A stretch of DNA of 57,350 nucleotides, from contig ONLK01000004.1 of assembly GCA_900318615.1 (NCBI GenBank), forward strand, positions 1 to 57,350, read 5' to 3'. Positions 34,219 through 42,586 of the stretch are shown in pieces. The translations under genes and the position numbers were made by a program. The notes beneath the pieces are model-generated. The model saw nothing but the letters and a program-made list of their open reading frames with translations. It did not search any database and was not told the DNA's origin. Position 1 is the first letter of the stretch. The number at the start of each line of letters is the position of its first letter. Origin of the DNA: an uncultured Eubacteriales bacterium (lineage in GTDB: Bacteria; Bacillota; Clostridia; Lachnospirales; Lachnospiraceae).

Positions 34219-35652
34219 TTAGACTGTTCCATGTTTCTTAACCGGGCGATCTTCTCTCTTTGTATAAAGCATCTCGAAAGCACCGATCACGTATTTTCTG
34301 GTGTCTTCCGGCTCAATAATCGTATCTACATAGCCCCTCTTCGCTGCAGACTCGACGCTGGACTGAAGAGACGCATACTCAGCTGCTTTCTCGCTGATCA
34401 CGCTGCTGTCCTGGCCGGCATACATAATCTTTGCAGCCAGGTCTGCATCCATCATTCCAATGGAAGCGCCCGTCCACGCGAATGTAACATCAGCGCCTGC
34501 TGCCTTGCTGTTCATAACATTATAAGCGCTGCCGAAGGCACTTCCGATAATAACGTTTACCTTCGGAACGTTTGCATTCACAAATGCATAGATCAGCTTC
34601 GCCGCAGCACGTGCAATTCTGCTTTCAGATTCAAGGTCTGCCTTAAAGCCGGCTGCATTGGTCAGCGTCAGTACCGGAATGCCGAAAGCATCACAGAAAT
34701 CAACGAATTCCTGGGCTTTTTCGCAGCCCTCCGCGGTAAGCGCATTGTCAAAGCTTTCCGCCTTATTTCCATCCGCATCGTATACGTCCGTACGGTTGGC
34801 AACGGCGCCGACGGTAACACCATTCAGGCGAAGGAAGCCGGTAACCATTTCCTTAGCGTAATCCGGTTTCAGTTCAAAGAAATCACCTTCATCCGCGATC
34901 TGGGAAAGAAGAATAGATGTATCGCCGGCCGCATTGGCAAGATCCGCGCATACACGGTTCAGATCATCCGCGCACTCCGCTTCCGGTACGTCATCCTCAT
35001 TGTTGGCCGGAAGAAGACTTACAAGTCTGCGGATATTGGCAAAGATTTCATTCTCGGTACCTGTAAAGTCAACCAGGCCTGCCTTTTCACTCTGGAATTT
35101 GGCAGAAGCTGTATCTACTTTATCCGTATGATTTCCCGACAGGGCGTTCGGGGTATTTACAAACAGTCTGGCATTTTCCCCAGCCATGAATGTGAAGTCG
35201 GTAAGTCCCGGGAACAGGGCAAGCCCGCCGCCGCAGTTTCCAAGTACGGCCGTGATCTGCGGGATAACACCGGAAGCCATGGACTGCTTTTTATGGATTT
35301 CTCCGAAAGAATTCAGAGCATCTGTTGCTTCCTGGAGGCGAAGGCCGGCACAGTCGATTAGTCCGATCACCGGTGCTCCCATCTTCATGGCCATGTCATA
35401 CAGAGCCGTGATTTTTCTTGCGTGCATTTCACCGATCGTTCCTCCAAGAACGGAGGCATCCTGACTGTAAACGTATACCAGGGAATCGTTGATTGTGCCG
35501 TATCCCGTGATAACGCCATCTGAAGGAGTCTCAGTTTTAGCTAAGCCAAAATCGGTATTTCTTGCAGTAATCTGTGCACCGATTTCGACAAAACTGTTCT
35601 CATCAAGCAAAGAATTAATTCTTTTGCCTGCTAAGGTTGATGCATTACTCAT
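34219..35652 (-). CDS. mmdA: Methylmalonyl-CoA carboxyltransferase, MmdA / 12S type
   Basis: Acyl-CoA carboxyltransferase of 477 residues with two crotonase-like halves, such as SQDASVLGGTIGEMHARK and LGNCGGGLALFPGLTDF in the N-half and NAAGFKADLESESRIARAAAKL in the C-half. It belongs to the MmdA family (about 510 residues), slightly short at the N-terminus. It would accept carboxyl from methylmalonyl-CoA or a similar acyl-CoA onto biotin. GGAGG lies before the ATG. It heads the operon behind its own promoter. Confidence 0.88.
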   Translation of the reverse strand: MSNASTLAGKRINSLLDENSFVEIGAQITARNTDFGLAKTETPSDGVITGYGTINDSLVYVYSQDASVLGGTIGEMHARKITALYDMAMKMGAPVIGLIDCAGLRLQEATDALNSFGEIHKKQSMASGVIPQITAVLGNCGGGLALFPGLTDFTFMAGENARLFVNTPNALSGNHTDKVDTASAKFQSEKAGLVDFTGTENEIFANIRRLVSLLPANNEDDVPEAECADDLNRVCADLANAAGDTSILLSQIADEGDFFELKPDYAKEMVTGFLRLNGVTVGAVANRTDVYDADGNKAESFDNALTAEGCEKAQEFVDFCDAFGIPVLTLTNAAGFKADLESESRIARAAAKLIYAFVNANVPKVNVIIGSAFGSAYNVMNSKAAGADVTFAWTGASIGMMDADLAAKIMYAGQDSSVISEKAAEYASLQSSVESAAKRGYVDTIIEPEDTRKYVIGAFEMLYTKREDRPVKKHGTV

Positions 35653-35703
35653 TTATTCAGTCCTCCATAAAAATGATTAATTTTTACAAATTGCACCTGT
35701 TTA

Positions 35704-35732
35704 ATAGTATCTCAAATAAACAAAAAAGGCAA
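35704..35732 (-). promoter_or_regulatory. Promoter of the decarboxylase operon
   Basis: On the minus strand TTGCCT at 35727-35732 and TACTAT at 35704-35709 are separated by 17 bases. It lies between the scpB stop and mmdA. Confidence 0.65.
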
Positions 35733-35750
35733 GAAAATTTCATTAAATGG

Positions 35751-36404
35751 TCAATTCTGAATTTCTCCTGCCGTACTGTTTTCAGTGTGTTTTTCCGGAT
35801 TGTTTTCTGCTTTTTCCCGGGTCTGCTCTGCAGCCTGTTCCTGTGCTTCACGCCCGGCTTCGTCCTGTGCCTGCTGCTGCATCGCCTTTTTTTCTTCCTC
35901 TCCGACCTGAGGCAGCTGCTCCAGGGAGGAAAGCTCAAAATGCCTCAGGAATTCCTCCGTCGTCCCGAAAAGGATCGGACGTCCGGGAGCATCCATACGG
36001 CCAAGCTCCCGGACAAGATTATATTCAATAAGCTTGTTAACCGCATGGTCGCTCTTTACCCCGCGGATCTTCTCTATCTGAAGTTTCGTTACCGGCTGGC
36101 GGTAGGCAATAATGGCCAGCGTTTCCATCAGTACATCCGTAAGGTTTGCCTTCTCGGGTTCCTTCACTATCCTGATCAGTGCCGGGTAGTATTCTTTTTT
36201 CGTACACAGCTGCCAGCTGCTTTCCAGCCGCAGCAGACGGATTCCGCGATCCGCCTGTTCATAGCCTTCCGCCATGGCGGTCAGAATTTTTTCTGTCTCC
36301 GAAGCGGAAATTTCCAGTGCCTTCGCTATCGATTCTGTCTTTACTGATCTCCCGGAAGCAAATAAAATTGCCTCCGCAGCTGCTTTTTTCTCGTCTTCTG
36401 TCAA
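35751..36404 (-). CDS. scpB: Segregation and condensation protein B
   Basis: Kleisin partner that joins ScpA and Smc in chromosome condensation. The 217 residues comprise two winged-helix domains (AAAEAILFASGRSV, then LMETLAIIAYRQPVTKLQIEKIRG) and an acidic Gln/Glu-rich tail from about residue 175. The start is a TTG at 36404 with AGGAG nine bases before it. It lies 109 bases after scpA. Confidence 0.95.
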   Translation of the reverse strand: MTEDEKKAAAEAILFASGRSVKTESIAKALEISASETEKILTAMAEGYEQADRGIRLLRLESSWQLCTKKEYYPALIRIVKEPEKANLTDVLMETLAIIAYRQPVTKLQIEKIRGVKSDHAVNKLIEYNLVRELGRMDAPGRPILFGTTEEFLRHFELSSLEQLPQVGEEEKKAMQQQAQDEAGREAQEQAAEQTREKAENNPEKHTENSTAGEIQN

Positions 36405-36513
36405 ATTCAGTTACTCCTATGCAACGTGCCGCCTGTTCGACATCAGGCATCCTCTGCTTCTACATAATAATCAACGGCCCGGATCCCCGGATACAGCATT
36501 GTAACAACAGGAA

Positions 36514-37365
36514 TCAGGAAAAATCTGCGGCAAACTCCTCTTCCATCTCACCGCTTTCCTCGTCCGTTCCTTTTGCACTTTCCGGTGCTTCCCCCGGTTT
36601 TTTCCCTGCATCCTCCCGGGATTCGATATATATTTCGCCGAACGGTGAATCCTGGCGGACATTAATTTTCCCCATTTTTATGAGTTCCAGCACCGTCATG
36701 AACGTAACAACCATGACCGTCCGTCCCGGACTTTCCTCCAGCAGCGCCCGGAAAGTGCATTTTTGCCGGCTGCGTATGGAACCGGCCACATGCCGCATCA
36801 CGGCGCGTGTATCCACCTTCTGTTTTTTTATTTCGCCGAACCCGCTGCGGATCGGATCCACACGTTCGGACTGGCGCTTCATGACATCCGCAAACACCGC
36901 CCTCAGTGCAGCGAGGGTTACCTTATCCAGAACCTTGTCCGGATCGACCGGCGGGCGATAGGACAGCACTTCCCCCGGCATATCTTCCCCCCGAAACACC
37001 GTGCCTTCCGCATCCGCTTCCATCTTTTTCAGGTGCGCCGACTCTTCCTTCGCCAATTTGTACTCCAGCAGCTGCTGTACCAGTTCGCTCCGCGGATCGA
37101 TTTCCTCGTCATTCTCATCCTTTTCCGCAGGAAGCAGCATTCTGGATTTTATCTCAAGAAGTGTAGCTGCCATGACGAGGAAATCGCTCATAGCATCAAG
37201 ATCTTCCTCCTGCATCGAGTTTATGTATTCCATGTACTGGTCCGTGATGGAGGCGATCGGGATATCGTATATGCTTACTTTGTTCTTTTCAATCAAGGCA
37301 AGCAGAAGGTCCAGCGGGCCTTCATACGCATTCAGTTTTATTGATAATTCAGTGTTTCCTTCCAT
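36514..37365 (-). CDS. scpA: Segregation and condensation protein A (kleisin)
   Basis: Kleisin that bridges the Smc dimer. The 283 residues begin with LNAYEGPLDLLLALIEKNKVSIYDIPI, the family hallmark, and have a C-terminal winged helix (VMVVTFMTVLELIKMGKINV). A tail rich in Glu follows. It starts 27 bases after the metallophosphoesterase gene and leads into scpB. Confidence 0.96.
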   Translation of the reverse strand: MEGNTELSIKLNAYEGPLDLLLALIEKNKVSIYDIPIASITDQYMEYINSMQEEDLDAMSDFLVMAATLLEIKSRMLLPAEKDENDEEIDPRSELVQQLLEYKLAKEESAHLKKMEADAEGTVFRGEDMPGEVLSYRPPVDPDKVLDKVTLAALRAVFADVMKRQSERVDPIRSGFGEIKKQKVDTRAVMRHVAGSIRSRQKCTFRALLEESPGRTVMVVTFMTVLELIKMGKINVRQDSPFGEIYIESREDAGKKPGEAPESAKGTDEESGEMEEEFAADFS

Positions 37366-37392
37366 GGATGCCCTTTATCTTTGTTCCTGTGT

Positions 37393-38217
37393 TCAGCGTC
37401 CCTTACATTTCAGATCAATTACGATAAGCTGCGCCGGATTGTTTATTCTGAGGGGGATGGTATGAGAACCAAGACCCGCGGAAACGATCATCCTGGATGT
37501 TCCCTTCTCATACATTCCCAGATCATACCCCGGGAACGGGCGCAGCGTCGCTCCGCACACTCCCCCCAGACAGGGAATACGGACAATTCCGCCGTGAAGA
37601 TGGCCGGCCAGAATAAGGTCAGCTCCCCAGGCGGCATACGCTTCGAAAAAGTCCGGGTGATGCGCCAGCAGGATGGTATACTGATCCTTCTTTTTTTCGC
37701 GAAGTGCCTCCCGAAGGTCCTTTTCTTCCACCTTTGCGCGATGCATACGGCGGTAGGAAGCATACCCGGGCGCGAAGCCGCATATATCCAGGCGGACCGG
37801 AAGTGCTTCCGGCTGTTCATGGCAGCCCTTTACCGGACGCGCCCCGCAGGAGCGCATGCACTTTTCCATCCTGTCATAGGTACCGCCATAGGTGTCACGG
37901 AAGATATCCATCCGCTGCTCATGATTGCCATCCACATAATAAAACGGATAGCGTCCCGCCAGATTTCTGACCAGGCGAAGACCTTCCCTCACATGACAGC
38001 GGCCGCCCTTGGCTGTGATGAGATCACCGGCCGAAAGGACCAGATCCGGATCCTCCCTGTCAATGGCTGCGATCAGCTGCTCATTGTTCACTCCGTACGT
38101 CCTGTTATGAAGATCCGTAAGAAAGACAATGCGTACGCCTTCATTTCCGCGGCTGCCTTCACTCCAAAATGCCGGCGGCACATCGATCGTATAATGTACT
38201 GTCTGGAATTTACTCAT
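37393..38217 (-). CDS. Metallophosphoesterase, YaeI-like
   Basis: A 274-residue two-metal phosphoesterase with the motifs DLHNR, SAGDLI, DGNHEQR, LLAHHPDF and AGHLHGG in order, all metal ligands present. In related proteins (YaeI and YkuE) the substrate may be phosphodiesters or envelope lipids. No signal peptide or membrane helix is evident here, so it seems cytoplasmic. The ribosome binding site is weak. It lies downstream of rpsU and upstream of scpA. Confidence 0.85.
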   Translation of the reverse strand: MSKFQTVHYTIDVPPAFWSEGSRGNEGVRIVFLTDLHNRTYGVNNEQLIAAIDREDPDLVLSAGDLITAKGGRCHVREGLRLVRNLAGRYPFYYVDGNHEQRMDIFRDTYGGTYDRMEKCMRSCGARPVKGCHEQPEALPVRLDICGFAPGYASYRRMHRAKVEEKDLREALREKKKDQYTILLAHHPDFFEAYAAWGADLILAGHLHGGIVRIPCLGGVCGATLRPFPGYDLGMYEKGTSRMIVSAGLGSHTIPLRINNPAQLIVIDLKCKGR

Positions 38218-38230
38218 ACTCGTTTTAAAT

Positions 38231-38260
38231 GAAAACCCCGGCCATGAATCATGACCGGGG
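38231..38260 (-). terminator. Terminator after rpsU
   Basis: On the minus strand CCCCGGTCAT and ATGGCCGGGG form a ten-pair stem with one G-T pair, followed by TTTTCATTT. It lies 10 bases beyond the rpsU stop and before the metallophosphoesterase gene. Confidence 0.85.
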
Positions 38261-38270
38261 AATTTGCAAA

Positions 38271-38447
38271 TTAATTGTATTTACGTTTGCGCGCCGCTTC
38301 GGACTTTTTTTTGCGTCTTACACTCGGCTTTTCATAATGTTCTCTTTTGCGGATTTCCTGCTGGATGCCGGCCTTTGCGCAGCTTCTTTTGAAACGACGC
38401 AGTGCGCTGTCCAGGGACTCGCCTTCTTTAACAATCACATTTGCCAT
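38271..38447 (-). CDS. rpsU: 30S ribosomal protein S21
   Basis: Small ribosomal protein of the 30S platform. The 58 residues start [18 protein letters not shown] and end in a strongly basic stretch [15 protein letters not shown], as in Firmicute S21. GAGGGTGAAG lies before the ATG. A terminator follows closely and a promoter lies about 80 bases upstream. Identification is secure. Confidence 0.97.
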   Translation of the reverse strand: MANVIVKEGESLDSALRRFKRSCAKAGIQQEIRKREHYEKPSVRRKKKSEAARKRKYN

Positions 38448-38521
38448 ATCTCACTTCACCCTCCCTCCAGCTGTAAATTGTGCATAATACAACTGTTTGG
38501 GTATAACCTGCACTAGCTGGT

Positions 38522-38550
38522 ATTATTACATATTTTTATCACAGAGTCAA
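38522..38550 (-). promoter_or_regulatory. Promoter of rpsU
   Basis: On the minus strand TTGACT at 38545-38550 and AATAAT at 38522-38527 are separated by 17 bases. The leader is about 70 bases and has GGAGGGAGGG shortly before the start region. Confidence 0.6.
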
Positions 38551-38582
38551 CAAAAACTTGATGTACCTGTGTCAAAAATGTC

Positions 38583-41222
38583 TTATTTAATCTGGCTCTC
38601 CAGAACCGCTTCCGCTTCTTTGAGAGCAGCGTCGATTCCCTCGGGATTTTTCCCGCCGGCCTGCGCCATATTCGGTCTTCCGCCTCCTCCGCCGCCGACA
38701 AGCTTTGCAATACCCCTGATGATATTGCCTGCATGAGCCCCCTTCGTAACGGCACCGTCGGTGCAGGTTGCCATCAGGCTAACCTTTCCTTCGTTTACAG
38801 AAGCGAGCACAACAACGCCTTCTCCCAGCTTCTCCTTCAGCTGATCGCCAAGGTCACGCAGTCCGTTCATGTCTACGCCTTCCAGTCTGGAGGCAATGAA
38901 CTTAACTCCCTTTACTTCCTTTGTCTGATCCGAGACATTGCCAAGTGTCTCCTGCGCCATCTGGCTCCGGAGAGACTCAGCTTCACTGTTAGCCTTTTTC
39001 AGTTCCGCCTGAAGAGCCCTGATCTTTTCATCCACCAGCGCCGGGGTTGTTTTCAGTTCGGCGGCCGCCTTGTTCAGCTTGTCCTCTATATCTGCATAAT
39101 AGGAAAGGACAGCATTGCCGGTCAGAGCCTCAATTCTGCGGACGCCGGCAGCAACGCCGGACTCACTCAGAATCTTAAAGTTCTTGATATCGGAAGTATT
39201 CTTTACATGAGTTCCTCCGCACAGCTCCCTGGAGAAATCCCCCATGGATACAACACGGACTTTTTCACCATACTTCTCATCAAACAAAGCCATGGCGCCT
39301 GTCTTCCTGGCATCTTCCAGGGACATAATATCGGTTCGCACCGGCAGTGCCGCATCAATCTGCTCATTAACGATGGCTTCCGCCTTTTTGAGCTCGTCCG
39401 GAGTCATCGCCTGGAAATGAGCAAAATCGAAACGAAGCCGGTCCTTGTCCACATAGGAGCCCTTCTGTTCCACGTGGCTGCCCAGCACCACCTTCAGCGC
39501 CTTCTGAAGCAGATGGGTTGCACTATGGTTCTTCTCAGTGTCCCGTCTGTCTCTTTCATTCACCTGCATCGTAACCGTATCACCGACGCGAAGCATTCCG
39601 GATACCATGCTGCCCACGTGGCCGATACGTCCGCCGCGAAGATGAATAGTTTCTTCTACCTGAAACCTGCCGTCCTGGCATTCAATGATCCCGCGATCTC
39701 CAACCTGTCCGCCCATGGTTCCGTAAAATGAAGTACGGTCTGTCACAATGGTTCCCTGCTGGCCATCGGTCAGTGCTTCCGTCAGCTCGGTTCCGGTTGT
39801 CATAACCGTAATCTTTGCCTCTTCCTTCAGCGTATTATATCCGTCAAATTCCGTTGTTATCTGGATCGGAATCTGATCATAAACGGTAGCATCTGCCCCC
39901 ATATAGTTTGTCCTGGATCGTGCTCTGCGGGCGGCATCGCGCTGCCTCTTCATGCACTCTTCAAAGCCCTCTTCATCGGCGCAGCAGCCATTCTCGCACA
40001 GAATTTCTTCGGTCAGATCCAGCGGAAAACCATAGGTGTCATACAAGGTAAAGGCGTCTTCACCGGAAAGCACCGTGGTGCCCTGTTTTTCCATCTTGTC
40101 TTCCATATCGCTCAGGATGTTCATACCCTGATCGATGGTGCGGTCGAATTTATCTTCCTCCTGTTTCAGAACGTTGTAAATAAATTCGCGGCGCTCTTCC
40201 AGTTCCGGATAGGCATCCTTTGAATCGTCTGCGACAGTCCCGGACAGCTCTGCCAGGAAGCCTTTCTCAATTCCCAGCATGCGTCCGTGGCGGGCGGCAC
40301 GGCGGATCAGACGGCGGAGCACGTAGCCCCGGCCCTCATTGCTGGGCATGATGCCGTCGGAAATCATAAAGGTTGCACTGCGGATATGGTCTACAATAAT
40401 GCGGATGGAAATATCCTTCTGCTCATCCCTGTGATATTCCTCATGCGCCATACGGCAGACTTCATCGCGCAGCGAAACCAGTGTATCGATGTCAAAGATG
40501 CTGTCCACATCCTGGACGATTACAGCCAGCCGCTCCAGACCCATTCCGGTATCAATATTTTTCTGCTTCAGTGTTGTATAATTTCCGTTCCCGTCATTTT
40601 CAAACTGAGTGAAGACGTTGTTCCATACTTCCATGTAGCGGTCGCAATCGCAGCCCACGGTGCAGGTCGGCTTTCCGCAGCCGTACTTTTCACCGCGGTC
40701 GTAGTAAATTTCGGAGCAGGGACCGCAGGGGCCGGCGCCGTGCTCCCAGAAGTTATCTTCCTTGCCAAAGCGGAAGATGCGCTCTGCCGGAATCCCGACC
40801 TCCTTATTCCAGATATCAAAGGCTTCGTCGTCATCAAGATAAACCGACGGATACAGCCTGTCCGGATCCAGGCCTACCACTTTGGTTAAAAACTCCCAGG
40901 ACCAGTTGATGGCCTCGTGTTTGAAATAATCGCCGAACGAAAAGTTGCCCAGCATTTCAAAGAAGGTGCCATGGCGCGCTGTCTTTCCTACATTCTCAAG
41001 ATCGCCGGTGCGGATGCATTTCTGGCAGGTAGTCACACGGCGGCGCGGCGGTATTTCTGCGCCGGTGAAATATGGTTTCAGCGGAGCCATTCCTGCATTT
41101 ATCAGCAGAAGGCTGTTGTCGTTATGCGGCACAAGTGAAAAACTCTTCATGCGAAGATGGCCTTTCGATTCGAAGAAGGAAAGATACATCTCCCTCAGCT
41201 CGTTGACACTGTATTTTTTCAA
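38583..41222 (-). CDS. alaS: Alanyl-tRNA synthetase
   Basis: Charges tRNA-Ala and edits mischarged Ser and Gly. The 879 residues contain the class II aminoacylation core (FFESKGHLRMKSFSLVP at the start), the editing-domain zinc motif HSATHLL and later CGGTHV, and a C-terminal DHHA1 region with GGGGGGRPNMAQAGG. The start codon is TTG at 41222, with GGAGG eight bases before it. A promoter overlaps the tyrS end and a GC-rich hairpin lies between it and this start. Confidence 0.97.
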   Translation of the reverse strand: MKKYSVNELREMYLSFFESKGHLRMKSFSLVPHNDNSLLLINAGMAPLKPYFTGAEIPPRRRVTTCQKCIRTGDLENVGKTARHGTFFEMLGNFSFGDYFKHEAINWSWEFLTKVVGLDPDRLYPSVYLDDDEAFDIWNKEVGIPAERIFRFGKEDNFWEHGAGPCGPCSEIYYDRGEKYGCGKPTCTVGCDCDRYMEVWNNVFTQFENDGNGNYTTLKQKNIDTGMGLERLAVIVQDVDSIFDIDTLVSLRDEVCRMAHEEYHRDEQKDISIRIIVDHIRSATFMISDGIMPSNEGRGYVLRRLIRRAARHGRMLGIEKGFLAELSGTVADDSKDAYPELEERREFIYNVLKQEEDKFDRTIDQGMNILSDMEDKMEKQGTTVLSGEDAFTLYDTYGFPLDLTEEILCENGCCADEEGFEECMKRQRDAARRARSRTNYMGADATVYDQIPIQITTEFDGYNTLKEEAKITVMTTGTELTEALTDGQQGTIVTDRTSFYGTMGGQVGDRGIIECQDGRFQVEETIHLRGGRIGHVGSMVSGMLRVGDTVTMQVNERDRRDTEKNHSATHLLQKALKVVLGSHVEQKGSYVDKDRLRFDFAHFQAMTPDELKKAEAIVNEQIDAALPVRTDIMSLEDARKTGAMALFDEKYGEKVRVVSMGDFSRELCGGTHVKNTSDIKNFKILSESGVAAGVRRIEALTGNAVLSYYADIEDKLNKAAAELKTTPALVDEKIRALQAELKKANSEAESLRSQMAQETLGNVSDQTKEVKGVKFIASRLEGVDMNGLRDLGDQLKEKLGEGVVVLASVNEGKVSLMATCTDGAVTKGAHAGNIIRGIAKLVGGGGGGRPNMAQAGGKNPEGIDAALKEAEAVLESQIK

Positions 41223-41239
41223 CGTCTTTTCCTCCGTTC

Positions 41240-41267
41240 AAAACGCCCGCGCGTAACGTGCGGGCGC
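41240..41267 (-). terminator. GC-rich hairpin between tyrS and alaS
   Basis: On the minus strand GCGCCCGCACG pairs with CGCGGGCG around GTTA, then TTTTG. It ends only a few bases before the alaS ribosome binding site. It may be a tyrS terminator or an alaS leader hairpin. Confidence 0.6.
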
Positions 41268-41298
41268 AGATATCTCTGGATGGTGAATCCAATTATTT

Positions 41299-41327
41299 AT
41301 ACTATCACATGTACTTATTTCAGGCAA
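41299..41327 (-). promoter_or_regulatory. Possible alaS promoter overlapping the tyrS stop
   Basis: On the minus strand TTGCCT at 41322-41327 and TAGTAT at 41299-41304 are separated by 17 bases. If used, the transcript begins before the GC-rich hairpin at 41240-41267. Confidence 0.45.
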
Positions 41328-42544
41328 ACTTTTTTGTATTTCTTTTTGCCCTTGCGGATGACAATGCCCTTTTTCAAAGCTTCCTTATCGTAAGAAACGG
41401 AGATATCCGTAACCTTTTCACCGTCGACCGTCACACCGCCCTGCTGGATGTTTCTTCTTGCCTCGCTTCGGGTCGGCGCCAGTTCCGCTTTAACCATGGC
41501 CCCGATCAGATCCAGTTTCCCATCCTTCAGGTCATCTTCGGTCACTTCCGCGGTCGGCATCTGTTCGCTTTCAGCCGCCCCGCCGCCGAAAATCTGACGT
41601 GCGCCTGTCTGCGCCTTGTCAGCCTCATCTCTGCCGTGCACCATCCCGGTAAGCTCATGAGCAAGGATTTCCTTTGCTTCATTGATGCGGCTGGTCCCCT
41701 GCCATGCTTCCATCTCATGGATTTGTCCGATGGGCAGGAACGTCAGCATCTTCAGGCATTTCATCACATCCGCATCGTCGATGTTGCGCCAGTACTGATA
41801 AAAATCGAACGGACTTGTCTTGTCCGGATCCAGCCATACCGCTCCGCCGACTGTTTTTCCCATCTTCTGCCCCTGAGAATTCAGAAGCAGATTGATGGTC
41901 ATAGCATAGGCGTCTTTATTCAGTTTTTTGCGAATCAGCTCCGTTCCGGCCAGCATATTGCTCCACTGGTCATCTCCGCCGAACTCCATCTGGCAGCCGT
42001 ACTTTGTGTACAGCATATAAAAGTCATACGCCTGCATGATCATGTAGTTAAACTCGAAGAAGGAAAGTCCTCTCTCCCACCGCTGCTTGTAACACTCCGC
42101 GCGCAGCATATTATTTACAGAAAAATAAGGCCCCACCTCCCGCAGGAACTGAATGTAATTCAGGTTCAGAAGCCAGTCCGCATTGTTGACCATCAATGCT
42201 TTTCCATCCGAAAAATCAATAAAGCGGCTCATCTGTCTGCGGAAGCAGGCTATGTTGTGATTGATAAATTCTTCCGTCAGCATCGGGCGCATATCCGTTT
42301 TTCCGGACGGATCGCCTACCATGCCCGTACCGCCGCCCAGAAGGGCGATCGGTTTATTGCCGGCCATCTGCATTCTCTTCATCAGGCACAGCGCCATAAA
42401 ATGACCTACGTGGAGACTGTCCGCCGTCGGGTCAAATCCGATATAAAAAGTTGCCTTTCCGTTATTTACAAGGTCTCTGATCTTATCTTCATCCGTGACC
42501 TGGGCGAGCAGGCCGCGTTCTTTCAGTTCTTCGTAGCATCCCAT
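41315..42544 (-). CDS. tyrS: Tyrosyl-tRNA synthetase
   Basis: Charges tRNA-Tyr. The 409 residues show the class I HIGH variant HVGH in DPTADSLHVGHF, YNFLQ-type QAYDFYMLY, and the KMSKS variant KMGKTVGGAVWLD, followed by a C-terminal S4 domain (MVKAELAPTRSEARRNI region). I chose the ATG at 42544, with GGAGGAG upstream; the frame is open for nine more codons. It lies 42 bases after the RNase HI fusion gene. Confidence 0.96.
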   Translation of the reverse strand: MGCYEELKERGLLAQVTDEDKIRDLVNNGKATFYIGFDPTADSLHVGHFMALCLMKRMQMAGNKPIALLGGGTGMVGDPSGKTDMRPMLTEEFINHNIACFRRQMSRFIDFSDGKALMVNNADWLLNLNYIQFLREVGPYFSVNNMLRAECYKQRWERGLSFFEFNYMIMQAYDFYMLYTKYGCQMEFGGDDQWSNMLAGTELIRKKLNKDAYAMTINLLLNSQGQKMGKTVGGAVWLDPDKTSPFDFYQYWRNIDDADVMKCLKMLTFLPIGQIHEMEAWQGTSRINEAKEILAHELTGMVHGRDEADKAQTGARQIFGGGAAESEQMPTAEVTEDDLKDGKLDLIGAMVKAELAPTRSEARRNIQQGGVTVDGEKVTDISVSYDKEALKKGIVIRKGKKKYKKVCLK

Positions 42545-42586
42545 TCTGTATTCTCCTCCACTTTGTTTCATTATGCTCCGGCATCC

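Noticed and set aside
31832-35361. Plus-strand open frames opposite the decarboxylase operon
   Set aside because: No family resemblance, no ribosome binding sites; the minus-strand subunits are complete and in order.
41223-41314. T-box riboswitch before alaS
   Set aside because: The gap is about 90 bases, too short, and neither the T-box sequence nor a specifier loop is seen.
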